41,410 bases of DNA, from positions 1 to 41,410 of the IMG/VR virus record IMGVR_UViG_3300005529_000018; one strand, 5' to 3'. The DNA comes from a virus. The notes beneath the pieces are model-generated. The model made no database searches. It had not been told where the DNA came from and saw only the letters and a program-made list of their open reading frames with translations. This document shows positions 12,690-21,601 of this stretch, one piece after another. The translations under genes and the position numbers were made by a program. Positions within the stretch are counted from its first letter, which is position 1, and every line of letters starts with the position of its first letter.

Positions 12690-14419
12690 GTCTTACCTCC
12701 ATCGGTTGACATCAATCGGGGCTTGCCTGGAGCACTTGCAAAGATGGCCTGAGTGCTTGAACCAAACTGCTTTTGTAAATACCGATTGCCGCCAATCAAT
12801 TCAGATTTCCGATTAGCTAGTAGCGTTCTCAAGGTATCCGCCACTGCGGTGATTTGCTGTTTATTGAATCCCGTACGGAACAGCTCTTGAGCCTGTCGCA
12901 TCTTGGCATCGGAAGTTCCAGAACCTCCACCTTGAAGAATCTTGGCGATTTGGTCAGAGACTTCCGTTACTGCCGCATGATAGGCAGCCATCGCTGGATC
13001 ACCAGCCTCTAGGCGCGCCCATGCTGCCGTATCGTTCAACGCTGGGAATTTGGTACGAGTGATCGAATTGGACTGCTGTACGAGTGCTCCGAGGTTTCCA
13101 CTCTTGTTGTCTGAGCCCGTGAGCGAGTTGAGATACTTTAGAGTGTTTTGTGTTGATGGATTATTGGCGAACTTGTAATCCGTCTGCGCTTGGGCCATGT
13201 CGAATGGCTTCCCGTACTTCTCCATCGAATACTGAGAAGCTAGTTGCTCGACTTGTTGGGCTGTCATCCCTGAGCGGGCATTCTTGATTTGGCTGGGATC
13301 GGCATTACCTTCGACTAGCATTACCGGGAGACTGGCCTGATTCCAGTTTCCACTCGCGTCTTTCGCCCCGCCCATTGCCTCCATTTGACCTTTGGCCGTT
13401 CCTTTTGCAACAGCTTCCGCCTTTGCCCCTGCCGCTGCTGCTTCTGGGCCTGCCGTGGCTTTAATGTTGGCAACTTGAGCCGCAGTCTGGCCGGGTTGCG
13501 CTGCTTGCGCTTCAGCTCCGACCGCTTCGCCCTTACGTGTTGCTTCCTGCTTGCTCCCACTATCAAGTACCTGCTTTTGATGATCTACCGTTGCCTGTAA
13601 TTGGCTTACGAGGGCATCTTTTCCGTTGAACTGCGGTTGAGCTTTTACGGTAGCTAACCGCATGTTGGCAATATTCAGACTGTTCTGCGTAATTTGCCCG
13701 TTGATGTCCCTCGGATCGGTAAAGTTGATAGCATCCCTCGCCATTGAGTCTTTGTCTTGTGGCGCTAAAGAAGCATAGGCCGAAGGGTCGATTTCCGGCA
13801 TTCCCTGTGCTCTGCGGATTTGGTTGATTGTCGGCAAGGCAGCATTGGGATCTTGGAGTTTTAAGACGGTCATTCCATTGCCGGTATGGATATACAACAG
13901 TCCTTGAGGTACAGAGCCGAACTGTTGTTTGACCTGATTGAGCGCCGTCATGGGATCGGGCGAATCCGGGGTGACCGTGGCAATAGGGAGATAGCCTGCC
14001 TGTCGAGCCGCTGTGAGATTTGCTAAGCCTCGCGCATCGGCTTCTTGCTGGAGCTTTTCAGGTAGCTCTTGATATTCCGCATCGGCCATGTGCGCCATTG
14101 CTACTTCATGAGCTGCGCGAGCATTGGCAAACGTGACGTTAGAGGCTTCAGTGTTGGCCCTTGCTTGCGCTTCGCGTGCTACGCCTCTAGGACTGACGGC
14201 CCCAGCTACAGCACCAGGAACCCCGCCCATAGCAAGGCCCATCAGCATTCCCTGTAGAGTCCCCTTAAATGTCCTCTGGAAACGCGGCAAATCGACGGGC
14301 TGCTGCTCGACACTGCTAAGGGTAGCGGCCGCCTGTGGTGATGGAGCACCGCCAATGTCCGGGGCTGATACTTCAGTCGAAGGTGTTTGTAAGACCTGAG
14401 ATAGTGTGTTGTCTGCCAT
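12671..14419 (-). CDS. Large internal virion / DNA-ejection protein
   Basis: 582 codons. Very rich in Ala, Gln and Gly. The N-terminus has a Gly/Met-rich hydrophobic stretch (LQGMLMGLAMGGVPGAVAGAVSP, about 52-75). Long helical A/Q/K regions follow, some near-repetitive (EAVGAEAQAAQPGQTAAQVANIKATAGPEAAAAGAKAEAVAKG at about 290-335). The C-terminal half is more globular (SQYSMEKYGKPFDMAQAQTDYKFANN ... QELFRTGFNKQQITAVADTLRTLLANRKSEL). This composition and place, after the Q-rich small protein and before the PxGYxxE protein, match the podovirus ejection set (compare P22 gp7/gp16/gp20 or T7 gp14-16 in role). No transglycosylase motif is seen. Confidence 0.68.
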   Translation of the reverse strand: MADNTLSQVLQTPSTEVSAPDIGGAPSPQAAATLSSVEQQPVDLPRFQRTFKGTLQGMLMGLAMGGVPGAVAGAVSPRGVAREAQARANTEASNVTFANARAAHEVAMAHMADAEYQELPEKLQQEADARGLANLTAARQAGYLPIATVTPDSPDPMTALNQVKQQFGSVPQGLLYIHTGNGMTVLKLQDPNAALPTINQIRRAQGMPEIDPSAYASLAPQDKDSMARDAINFTDPRDINGQITQNSLNIANMRLATVKAQPQFNGKDALVSQLQATVDHQKQVLDSGSKQEATRKGEAVGAEAQAAQPGQTAAQVANIKATAGPEAAAAGAKAEAVAKGTAKGQMEAMGGAKDASGNWNQASLPVMLVEGNADPSQIKNARSGMTAQQVEQLASQYSMEKYGKPFDMAQAQTDYKFANNPSTQNTLKYLNSLTGSDNKSGNLGALVQQSNSITRTKFPALNDTAAWARLEAGDPAMAAYHAAVTEVSDQIAKILQGGGSGTSDAKMRQAQELFRTGFNKQQITAVADTLRTLLANRKSELIGGNRYLQKQFGSSTQAIFASAPGKPRLMSTDGGKTWQPAQ

Positions 14420-14420
14420 A

Positions 14421-15131
14421 TTAGAATCCGAACTGGCCCGAACCGAGAAGGCTTAGACCTGTACCCAATTCACCAATTCCGACTCCGCCGAGAGCAGCAC
14501 CTAATCCAGAGCCGAGACTTGAACTGAGCTTCCCAAAGAAGCTATTAGCATTGGCCTGATTGATTACATTCTGAAGGGAAGATTGCGCTCCGCTTAGTCC
14601 GGCGACCGTTGCACCACCTGAAAGGCTTCCGCTCATCAAAGCATTCGGGCTGTTTTGGGCTGCGACTCCGTTCAGAACATTCGCGGCATTGAACAGGTTT
14701 GATCTGGCCTGTTGAGCATTGGCTAGCGTGATCGTATTTTGTGCGGCTGCGTTCTGTTTGGCTTGCTCCTGAAGTAAGGCCAGATCAGCTCCGGCAGTCA
14801 CACCTGAGGGGACATTCACATCTCCAGCCGTCTTGAGCTGTTGGTTAAGGGCTTGCTGGGCATTGGTGAATTGCTGGGAGATGGTATCGGTTGCCCCGGT
14901 ACGCATCGCTGCCGTTTCCTCATCAGAGAAGCCCTTTCCGGCCTGAGCATCTGTCAAAACGGGCTGCATAACGCCCTTCAGGAAGTTGAGCTGATTCTGC
15001 TGATTCTGGAATTGCTGCTGAAACAGACTCATCAGTTGACTCTGAAACTGCATAGTCTGTTGCGTTTCTTGCACGTTCAACTGTTGCTGCTGTTTCGTTT
15101 CGGATGATCCGCCGCCGCTTCCCCAGCACAT
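14421..15131 (-). CDS. Q-rich internal virion / ejection protein
   Basis: 236 codons. MCWGSGGGSSETKQQQQLNVQ opens a strongly Gln-rich helical region (QETQQTMQFQSQLMSLFQQQFQNQQNQLNFLKGVMQPVL). Ala/Gln/Asn-rich helices follow, and a C-terminal Gly/Leu-rich hydrophobic end (SSLGSGLGAALGGVGIGELGTGLSLLGSG) that could insert in a membrane. It resembles the small ejection protein class of podoviruses in composition and gene order. Start forms TAATG-type contact with the gene above. Confidence 0.68.
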   Translation of the reverse strand: MCWGSGGGSSETKQQQQLNVQETQQTMQFQSQLMSLFQQQFQNQQNQLNFLKGVMQPVLTDAQAGKGFSDEETAAMRTGATDTISQQFTNAQQALNQQLKTAGDVNVPSGVTAGADLALLQEQAKQNAAAQNTITLANAQQARSNLFNAANVLNGVAAQNSPNALMSGSLSGGATVAGLSGAQSSLQNVINQANANSFFGKLSSSLGSGLGAALGGVGIGELGTGLSLLGSGQFGF

Positions 15132-15505
15132 TAGAGCACCGCCGTGTAATTGTCGTTTAACTCTTTGAACCCAAGTAGCTTGCCTGTGAACTTAATGAGG
15201 GGTTCCACTGTAGATTCAAAGATCATTTCCTTAAATCCAAGTCCCTTTAATGCCTGCCGTATCTGAATCCCACCCTGCAAAATGAGATTGGCCGCATCGC
15301 GTTTCCGTAACGATGGCTCATGGAGTATGTGAAGACGTACACATTGCTCCACTTTGACGTAAAGCCTATGCCCGTCTTCGTCGTACAAGACCTGTAATCC
15401 CCCATCTATCCATCTCTCTGGGCTCTTGTCGTTCTGATGGGTAAGGCAAGTCACCAAATGCGCCTTATCCTCTTCGGAGTAGTTACGAACACCAACCTTC
15501 GTCAT
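15131..15505 (-). CDS. GNAT-like virion-module protein
   Basis: 124 codons. The order of a strand 'HRLYVKVEQCVRLHILHEPSLR', a helix with KRDAANLILQGGIQIRQALKGLGFKEMIFES and the final TVEPLIKFTGKLLGFKEL is that of a GNAT fold: the last 'LIKFTGKLLGFKEL' resembles the GNAT beta5-alpha4 end. A clear acetyl-CoA loop (Q/RxxGxG/A) is not evident, so activity is doubtful. GNAT-like proteins are common beside podovirus ejection genes. Stops and starts here share bases with neighbours. Confidence 0.55.
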   Translation of the reverse strand: MTKVGVRNYSEEDKAHLVTCLTHQNDKSPERWIDGGLQVLYDEDGHRLYVKVEQCVRLHILHEPSLRKRDAANLILQGGIQIRQALKGLGFKEMIFESTVEPLIKFTGKLLGFKELNDNYTAVL

Positions 15506-15834
15506 CAGAATTGTCTGGGCTTCAAATGAGGAAACCCGGCTACAGCGTGCACCTTAGTCATAGCCTGTGCAGTCGTATCGCCTACTAAAACGCCATACTT
15601 TGCCAGCTTTTGTACGCATCCAGCGTCTAATGGTTCGCTTCCAAAGTGATTCGGCATACACGCGCATACGTTTTGAATTGCGTTGAGAACCTGTTCCGAA
15701 TCACAATTGCCGTCCATATTCACCACTCCAACTGATTGCCCGTCATCGTCTGTCCAGATATGGAAGGTTGCGCCGGGAACCTGTGTTCTCAAAAGCTCAG
15801 GGCCGCAAGATGGAATGAAGAAAAGCTGTCTCAT
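15505..15834 (-). CDS. Hypothetical protein in the tail/ejection block, 109 aa
   Basis: MRQLFFIPSCGPELLRTQVPGATFHIWTDDDGQSVGVVNMDGN, then VLNAIQNVCACMPNHFG and LAKYGVLVGDTTAQAMTKVHAVAGFPHLKPRQF. Small alpha/beta protein with five Cys. Exactly abuts both neighbours (last base shared), so it is part of the virion operon. No named family recognised. Confidence 0.6.
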   Translation of the reverse strand: MRQLFFIPSCGPELLRTQVPGATFHIWTDDDGQSVGVVNMDGNCDSEQVLNAIQNVCACMPNHFGSEPLDAGCVQKLAKYGVLVGDTTAQAMTKVHAVAGFPHLKPRQF

Positions 15835-17033
15835 CAGAATTTGTTGAGGTTATGAGCTACTAGACCGTTTTCGAGGATGTAATGATGGTCTTCTTCGTCC
15901 TCGCTATCGACGTGGAGATTAAACACTGTTCCAGTCCAGTCATAGTGCCTCTTGCAGCGAGACGGAAAGATGTTATTGGCCGGAATCCAATCGGAATCGC
16001 GCTTAAACCTGTGGGCGAAGGTCACTAGTTCGCCGTCGTGAAACTCCACCATGTGATCTGTGAAGTGATAGTGAACTAAAAGTTTGGCTCGGTGAACTCC
16101 TGTCAGGTTCTCAATATGAAACTCGCCCGGAAGCGAATCAAAACGCTTTAGGCCGTCAGGGGTTTTAATCTTGACGTTCCCTGTAAAACACCCACCTCCA
16201 CCGCCGCCACCGCCGCCAGAGCCACTCCCTGACCCGCTGGAAGTCGTAGCTCCCTGCATCCCCCCGATGCTTAGAGGGATATGATTTCTTAGGTTCTGCT
16301 GTTGAACGAGTGTCTTGCTTCCCGCTGAGGGCTGAGCATAAGCAGGCGTCCCGCTTCCTCCTGCAACCCACGCAATAGCCTTTGCAGCATCGTCATAGTA
16401 GGGATAGAAGTTGTAAGTCGTTCCGCTCGTAAGTCCGGTAATCGTCTGCGTTCCGCTCAGTGGGCCTGTCGTGGTCTTATCCGCTCGATAGATCGTGATA
16501 TTTGACGAACCGTTTGTTCCATCCCAATACCACGTGATGCTTGTCGTTGTGCTCGTATAGGCAAATCCGGTAGTTGTGCTAAATGGCGTGCTCCCTGCGC
16601 TCCCGGCTACGGCTGCGCTCTGAGCGGAATTAGGTAGCGATTCCTGTCCGGTCGTATCGACTGAAGTTACCCAATAGTAGTAATTCGCTCCTGTTGCTGC
16701 GGTGATTACGTCGCTAAAGGTGATTGGGCCTTTGTGCGTCGGATCGTGTACGAACGTATGAACCAGACTCGAATTGATAAATATGTTCTGAGTGTTCCGA
16801 TAGACCCGATAGGCCGCTATTACGTTCGTAGCGCCTGTTGGAACCTGTACTTGATTGAAGCTGAACTGAAAGCCTGTTGCCGTCCCTGTCGTGGGGATTG
16901 CAATCTGCGGAGCTGGGGGAATGCTTAACGGCTTTTGCGCCAGTTGGACGTTGTTCTTAACCAGAATTTGTAACTGATTCTGAAACGGGGCAGGCCATTG
17001 AATCGCTCTTAGGATAGCGTTGTCGTTGGTCAT
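15834..17033 (-). CDS. Tail protein with FN3-like domains and C-terminal Hint autoprocessing domain
   Basis: 399 codons. Residues about 40-138 and 148-230 look like two fibronectin-III-type units (AYRVYRNTQ, YYYWVTSVDTTGQES; ITIYRADKTTTGPLSG, GTTYNFYPYY). A Gly/Ser linker with nine successive Gly (273-281) leads straight to Cys282. Residues 282-395 read as a full Hint domain: block A CFTGNVKIKTPDG, block B TFAH (Thr338, His341) followed by DWIPANNI, block F GTVFNLHVD...HHYIL, block G LVAHN with His394-Asn395. Only four residues (LNKF) follow, with Leu at +1 instead of Cys/Ser/Thr, so splicing is excluded but N-terminal thioester cleavage and Asn cyclisation are possible. It lies between the nozzle protein and the ejection genes. 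Confidence 0.85.
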   Translation of the reverse strand: MTNDNAILRAIQWPAPFQNQLQILVKNNVQLAQKPLSIPPAPQIAIPTTGTATGFQFSFNQVQVPTGATNVIAAYRVYRNTQNIFINSSLVHTFVHDPTHKGPITFSDVITAATGANYYYWVTSVDTTGQESLPNSAQSAAVAGSAGSTPFSTTTGFAYTSTTTSITWYWDGTNGSSNITIYRADKTTTGPLSGTQTITGLTSGTTYNFYPYYDDAAKAIAWVAGGSGTPAYAQPSAGSKTLVQQQNLRNHIPLSIGGMQGATTSSGSGSGSGGGGGGGGGCFTGNVKIKTPDGLKRFDSLPGEFHIENLTGVHRAKLLVHYHFTDHMVEFHDGELVTFAHRFKRDSDWIPANNIFPSRCKRHYDWTGTVFNLHVDSEDEEDHHYILENGLVAHNLNKF

Positions 17034-18835
17034 ATGACCCCAAGCCCTAAGAGTTCGCCTTGAAAGTTCTCGGCAGGAAACGAGACTTTGACTTGCATGT
17101 GCTCTATCTGCTGAGGCACCGGAGCTGTCCCGGATTTGAGGTAATGACGCCTCGTGTAGATCGTCTGGCTCTCCGTAGTGCTCGGGGGTTCGGCTATGGG
17201 ATTGGCAAGCGTCGTAAATGTCCCGCCAATCTCATTTCTCAGTATCCCTACGGTGGGATAAGTGCCGGTCCTCGTTGCATTCAGGCAGACCGCTTCGACT
17301 GTGTTCTTGCTTCCAGGAGGGCCGATAATTAGGCTTCCTACGGTCGCATAACACGTATAAGTCCCACCGTCGTCAGTCCATGAGGAAGTATTTCTTCCCC
17401 AGATGTATTTTGCTCCGACAGTCCCACCTAAAAGCAAAGTCCAGTTCGCATCTGAAGTCTCAATGCTCCCAATGACTCCAGCTCCTTGAACAGGTTGCCT
17501 AGCAGGGCTCCATGAGTTGTAGGTCATGGAATAGCGGTAGATGTTTGTCGAGCCATCGCTAACGAAGAACCCTTCATCATCGCCGCTGCGATGGATGGCG
17601 ATACTCACACTATCGGGGCTGATGGCCTTCAGCTTGTTGCGGATGCTCAAACCGACTTCCGTAAGGTTCTGACCAATCGAGAACGCTTGAGCCCTTGATG
17701 TGAAGACGAAAATCAAATCCCCATCCTGGCAAACGGCATTAGGCTGCTTAATGCCGAAGTTCTTCTGCCAAGGATTGATGAAATAGACTCCAGAACTTCC
17801 CGTAACCAGCCATGTAGTGTCTGACGTGAACACTAAAAGGCCATTCGTCGTAGGAGCAAACCCTGTGATGTTGATGGGCAGTTTGAAGAAGTTCGTTGTC
17901 AGATTGAAAGACTGCTCCGAGACTCCAGTAGTGACTTGTGGCCCAAGAGCCCAATAGAGCGTATTCTTCGATGCTACCCAAAGTCTGCCATCCCAGAACG
18001 TAACTAGACTTGATCCTGAAGGGCAGGGAGCATTGTTCGGAGCGAACGGAGCTGTAATGAGCGTGTTTAGAGCTGTATCAGCGTTGTTGTCGGTATAGCT
18101 AGATGTTGCATTAGCTACTACAGCCGATCGATAATAGGTACCTCCTCCGTCTGCTGGCCGCCATATCCATATCTGGTCAACCTGTGGATCAGAAGATGCC
18201 GTGTATCCAATTGCATATTGCTGATTCGTTCCAGAACCGCTGTTAGAACTTATTGGGGAGATTGCGGAAACATGTCCAGTAACGCTGCTGGCATAAGAAT
18301 AACCCCATGTGTATCCAGCTTGCGGAGACAGAGAGCCTGCGCCGGGGGTAACAGATGGAGCATTCGTCGGAGCGGTAATCCCCCAATTCCTCCAAGTCGT
18401 TCCATCCCAGAACTTAGTATCAGTTCCATTGCAGTAATAAACGTAATCCCCGACTCTGTAGAAATCTCCGCGTGCAGTCGTTCCTTTCGTCAGAATCGGG
18501 GCATTTGTCGAAGCCGAGAAGTTGTAAACCTTGTTTGGAGTGTCAACGAGAGGGTAGATCGTCCCTGATGTGTTCTGAAACGAGTAGTAATTCAGTGGAT
18601 AATCACCAGTTCCAAACGCAGTAGAAGAGAACCTAGTAAACGCAGGGCTTCTCACTACTGTCATAGTCGGGCTGATCTCCATGTTTAAACCGTCAATCAG
18701 AGCATCTAAACGGGAGACGAACTGCAATCCCATTGCGCTGATTGGGGTGTAAAGTGGGGATCTTTGAGTGACAAGGCCGCTCACCCATCTTTGAATCCAG
18801 AGCCCCTGAGATTCTACGTTCCGATAGGAAGCCAA
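17030..18835 (-). CDS. Tail nozzle / tubular protein, beta-propeller-like
   Basis: 601 codons, TTG start right after the preceding stop. Repeated beta blades with Trp/Asp/Gly turns: KFWDGTTWRNWG, PQVDQIWIWRPADGG, LVTFWDGRLWVASKNTLYWA, LLVFTSDTTWLVTGSSGVYF, DLIFVFTSRAQAFSIGQNLTEVG, DEGFFVSDGSTNIYRYSM. This is the look of podovirus tail nozzle proteins (role like T7 gp12 or P22 gp10), which form the lower tail tube and dock the fibres. An FN3-like insertion at about 165-260 (AGYTWGYSYASSVTGHVSAIS) is likely. N-terminus overlaps nothing; C-terminus overlaps the FN3-Hint gene by ATGA. Confidence 0.72.
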   Translation of the reverse strand: MASYRNVESQGLWIQRWVSGLVTQRSPLYTPISAMGLQFVSRLDALIDGLNMEISPTMTVVRSPAFTRFSSTAFGTGDYPLNYYSFQNTSGTIYPLVDTPNKVYNFSASTNAPILTKGTTARGDFYRVGDYVYYCNGTDTKFWDGTTWRNWGITAPTNAPSVTPGAGSLSPQAGYTWGYSYASSVTGHVSAISPISSNSGSGTNQQYAIGYTASSDPQVDQIWIWRPADGGGTYYRSAVVANATSSYTDNNADTALNTLITAPFAPNNAPCPSGSSLVTFWDGRLWVASKNTLYWALGPQVTTGVSEQSFNLTTNFFKLPINITGFAPTTNGLLVFTSDTTWLVTGSSGVYFINPWQKNFGIKQPNAVCQDGDLIFVFTSRAQAFSIGQNLTEVGLSIRNKLKAISPDSVSIAIHRSGDDEGFFVSDGSTNIYRYSMTYNSWSPARQPVQGAGVIGSIETSDANWTLLLGGTVGAKYIWGRNTSSWTDDGGTYTCYATVGSLIIGPPGSKNTVEAVCLNATRTGTYPTVGILRNEIGGTFTTLANPIAEPPSTTESQTIYTRRHYLKSGTAPVPQQIEHMQVKVSFPAENFQGELLGLGVI

Positions 18836-19921
18836 CTACATCCCGCTCCAGTAGGGGCCGTAATCAATCAATGATTCTGTGGGCTCAAGGTATACGTTGG
18901 ATTCTTCGGCTTGATCTGAGCCCTTCTGCTTCTGAATGAGCGCCTGAAGCTTCTTGTATTCGCTGTCTGTGGCATTCGAGCGAATGTACCTATAGGCTCG
19001 ATAGATCACGGCTTGATTGATGAGGGCAACGAGGTTGTCAGGGATTCCCCAATACTGATTCAGACTTGTATATAGAGTGGATTGCTTCTGGTAAATCAGG
19101 TTCACAATCCACGTCACGGCAGCAGGCGGAAACATGAAACGAACAAGGAGAACGCCAGTTCCAAAATCCTGCATTACCGCGACTTGCTCAGGATCGGCCA
19201 GTTTTGACCATGCTGGAAGATTTCTGACGGCTTTCAAATGCCGGATATTCATCGGGGATGACTGATTGTTAAGCTCCATCATGGTTGAGTTGGTCAGCCA
19301 TCCAAAGTTTGTAATTCCCGGAGCCCCACCTACGTCGTTATTGTTCTGCCCTGAGAGAGCGGCGAAGCTAAACGTATTCGAGGTAACCGCCGTGAGAACA
19401 ACTCCACCTGCCCATGTGGTCTTATTTCCATCATCGGTAAACGTCGCGTTGTACTTCGACGCTGTTCCCGTGGTGAACGTCAGGCCAAACAGGTAAACAG
19501 TGTTTCCAACTGCGAACCTGTGAGGCTCAAGAGTTTTGACTGTGACCACTCCGCCCGTAACAGTGACTCCGCTATTTGAAGCGAGATCAATGCTTGCGCC
19601 TGTTGAATTAACTCCTGTAGAGGCTCCGCTTCCAGTGATATTCATGGTGAACGCGGAAGCCCCGGCAAAGAGATAATCTTGTTTCGACTGGTAGATGATT
19701 AATGGAAGGCCAGTCCCTTGAGTCAATCCCAGAGGCGAGCACAGCTCGACCGAGTTCCATTTCCAGTCGTTCTCATCGTTGATGATTTCCGACGCAGCTT
19801 CAGTGCAAATCGTTAAACCTGGCTCATCCACGATCCCCCCAACCCCGGTTAAGGGCAGAAGATCGGTATGAGTCGTTGCGTAGTTAAGAGTTGTACTGAG
19901 CTTGATGCTTGAGATGGACAT
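18836..19921 (-). CDS. Tail adaptor/tubular protein (T7 gp11-like role) with beta insertion
   Basis: 361 codons. Helical N- and C-terminal parts (LLPLTGVGGIVDEPGLTICTEAASEIINDENDWKWN at start; LVALINQAVIYRAYRYIRSNATDSEYKKLQALIQKQKG near end) enclose a Ser/Thr/Gly-rich beta region (about 95-205: HRFAVGNTVYLFGLTFTTGT, GGVVLTAVTSNTFSFAAL), probably an Ig-like insertion. The outer frame matches head-to-tail adaptor proteins of podoviruses. The VNLIYQKQ and QYWGIPDNL motifs support a structural role. Position between connector genes and nozzle agrees. Confidence 0.65.
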   Translation of the reverse strand: MSISSIKLSTTLNYATTHTDLLPLTGVGGIVDEPGLTICTEAASEIINDENDWKWNSVELCSPLGLTQGTGLPLIIYQSKQDYLFAGASAFTMNITGSGASTGVNSTGASIDLASNSGVTVTGGVVTVKTLEPHRFAVGNTVYLFGLTFTTGTASKYNATFTDDGNKTTWAGGVVLTAVTSNTFSFAALSGQNNNDVGGAPGITNFGWLTNSTMMELNNQSSPMNIRHLKAVRNLPAWSKLADPEQVAVMQDFGTGVLLVRFMFPPAAVTWIVNLIYQKQSTLYTSLNQYWGIPDNLVALINQAVIYRAYRYIRSNATDSEYKKLQALIQKQKGSDQAEESNVYLEPTESLIDYGPYWSGM

Positions 19922-20358
19922 TAGCCGATGATTTCACCTTGGGATTGAGCGCACGCCTGGAATAGAAGATTGAATTTTGCTGTGTCAAAAATGGCATTTG
20001 GATCTAGCTTGCGCCATTTCGGAGTGTCTGGACGGAAGCGCCCCTCGCAGTTTTGGCAGTAAATAAATCCAGGGTCCCCCGGATGGTCATTGTCCAGAAC
20101 GTGAACGCAATGAGTCCCCCCGCCTGCTTGTTTGCTGTGTTCGTGCGTGCAGGCATTCTCCTGAAGCCATCGTTTTCTTACTTCCTTCTGCTTAATCTGC
20201 TCAGCGTTTTCTTTGCGCTGCTGCTGGGCCAACTCGATTTCTGCAAGCTCTTGTTCCGTTTTAGGCTTGGGCTTATTGGCCTCACGCATCGCCGCTGTAA
20301 CTGCGGCATCTACAATCTTCTGGATGTCCTCTGTTCCGTAAATGCTCTGTCCGTTCAT
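19921..20358 (-). CDS. Conserved-looking virion-region protein with zinc-type motif, 145 aa
   Basis: N-terminal helix and a long charged coiled coil (KTEQELAEIELAQQQRKENAEQIKQKEVRKRWLQEN), then ACTHEHSKQAGGGTHCVHV ... FIYCQNCEGRFRP, with Cys/His pairs that could hold one zinc. ATGA overlap with the gene above. Such proteins (coiled coil plus a CxxC knuckle) are found among phage head-tail genes without a known function. Confidence 0.58.
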   Translation of the reverse strand: MNGQSIYGTEDIQKIVDAAVTAAMREANKPKPKTEQELAEIELAQQQRKENAEQIKQKEVRKRWLQENACTHEHSKQAGGGTHCVHVLDNDHPGDPGFIYCQNCEGRFRPDTPKWRKLDPNAIFDTAKFNLLFQACAQSQGEIIG

Positions 20359-21017
20359 CTGTTCTCCTGTGTTTCCTGTTTAAATCTAATATTGGGATTG
20401 TTCTTCCAGGGGGCTAATTGCTCGTTCCATCTCCAGCCCCGTCTATCTGTTCCCACGTCCCCAAATTGTGCAACGGCCTCGTTGTAGCTCATCGTCCCCT
20501 GTTTGATAAGGGCTATTAACACTGTTCTCCAGCCCCGCTTTTCCCGTGTCGGCAAAAGGGAGGTATCGACATCAACCGTTGAATATTCTGGTAGATCATG
20601 CTTGGGGAACCCGCATACGTACCTGTGTCGCCTAAAGAACGGATCACGCTTATTGTCGTGCTCGTAATCCCACTCCCTAACCGTGTCTTCGTAGTCTCTA
20701 GCATTTCTAGGGAAATACACCGCGATATTCCCCGGAGAACCGTCTATTGCCTTCAGCTTGGGGGTGATTCTTCGCAATCTGGAGATAATCTCCGTATAGG
20801 AGAGTTTTGGGCCTAAAGCTCTGTCTGGATCTTCCAGCTCATCCTGTCCATAAATCCGAAACTTTCCCGCCCTGGAAAGTAGCTCCTCGCGTTGTTTGAT
20901 TACGCCTTCTTCGGGGTTGAGCCTCTTATCTCCAAGTTCGTGGATGTCCGTCTCAACGAGTGGAGCTTGATTCTTCTCGCCCAGCCCAGCAAGGCTGGCT
21001 ATGCGACCTTTAGGCAT
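20355..21017 (-). CDS. Hypothetical head-tail region protein, 220 aa
   Basis: N-terminal disordered region, then FRIYGQDELEDPDRALGPKLSYTEIISRLRRITPKLKAIDGSPGNIAVYFPRNARDYEDTVREW, then DPFFRRHRYVCGFPKHDLPEYSTVDVDTSLLPTREKRGWRTVLIALIKQGTMSYNEAVAQFGD. The last part describes a conserved 'RHRYV.G..K..LPEYS..D.D...LP..E.RGWRTVL..L' segment I have seen in soil-phage head modules. Not an enzyme I can identify. Overlaps both neighbours by 4-8 bases. Confidence 0.55.
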   Translation of the reverse strand: MPKGRIASLAGLGEKNQAPLVETDIHELGDKRLNPEEGVIKQREELLSRAGKFRIYGQDELEDPDRALGPKLSYTEIISRLRRITPKLKAIDGSPGNIAVYFPRNARDYEDTVREWDYEHDNKRDPFFRRHRYVCGFPKHDLPEYSTVDVDTSLLPTREKRGWRTVLIALIKQGTMSYNEAVAQFGDVGTDRRGWRWNEQLAPWKNNPNIRFKQETQENR

Positions 21018-21312
21018 TCGCTACTATGGCCTCTCTGTGTCCATCTGGAAAAACTGCATCAATAAACTCTGCATCTCCAACTACAAGCATGGGCCTGCCT
21101 ATGTCTTCTGCCCATCGCTTAGCTAGGAGATTTGCTGTTGCTTCAGAATCGGCGCTGAAGATTTGGTCAGAAAACTTCATTGCCAGTTCAGCATCTATGT
21201 GATTCGAGATAAATACTGCGTGGCATGGAGTGATTGAAAGAGTGAGCGCGGCAGCTTCTACCTGTTCAGGTTGAAGGCCGCGCCTCACAATGTAGTACAG
21301 CGGAACTTCCAA
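21010..21312 (-). CDS. Hypothetical head-region protein, 100 aa
   Basis: TTG start three bases after the stop of the gene above. MEVPLYYIVRRGLQPEQVEAAALTLSITPCHAVFISNHIDAELAMKFSDQIFSADSEATANLLAKRWAEDIGRPMLVV: an alternating alpha/beta pattern, possibly a small Rossmann-like unit. No motif recognised. Confidence 0.5.
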   Translation of the reverse strand: MEVPLYYIVRRGLQPEQVEAAALTLSITPCHAVFISNHIDAELAMKFSDQIFSADSEATANLLAKRWAEDIGRPMLVVGDAEFIDAVFPDGHREAIVANA

Positions 21313-21315
21313 GGT

Positions 21316-21600
21316 TTAGGTAAGCTCGGTTAACTTCGAATCGTCCAATGTGGCTGAGCCTCCCGTAGCTGCCAGCGCAGAAGAGGAAGAGTTCCCGCTT
21401 CCGGTAAGCGTGGTGATCAATTGAGGAGAAGCCTGCGGATTGATTTTCCACGCCTTTACCAACGTGCCAGCTTCGGTAGCCTTTTTGCCTGAGGAGGTTC
21501 CAGTGCCGGTTTTCGCTGTGGAACCAGCCAGCCAATCACTGTCCGTCGAAAAGTAAAGTTTCCCATCGCTGTAAAGCAATAGATAAATGGGAGCTGCCAT
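21316..21600 (-). CDS. Small Ser/Thr-rich head protein, 94 aa
   Basis: Immediately downstream of the capsid gene. MAAPIYLLLYSDGKLYFSTDSDWLAG is beta-rich; the rest is low-complexity Ser/Thr/Gly/Ala (KTGTGTSSGKKA, SGNSSSSALAATGGSATLDDSKLTELT). The position and composition suggest a capsid decoration or head-stabilising protein, by analogy only. Confidence 0.52.
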   Translation of the reverse strand: MAAPIYLLLYSDGKLYFSTDSDWLAGSTAKTGTGTSSGKKATEAGTLVKAWKINPQASPQLITTLTGSGNSSSSALAATGGSATLDDSKLTELT

Positions 21601-21601
21601 A

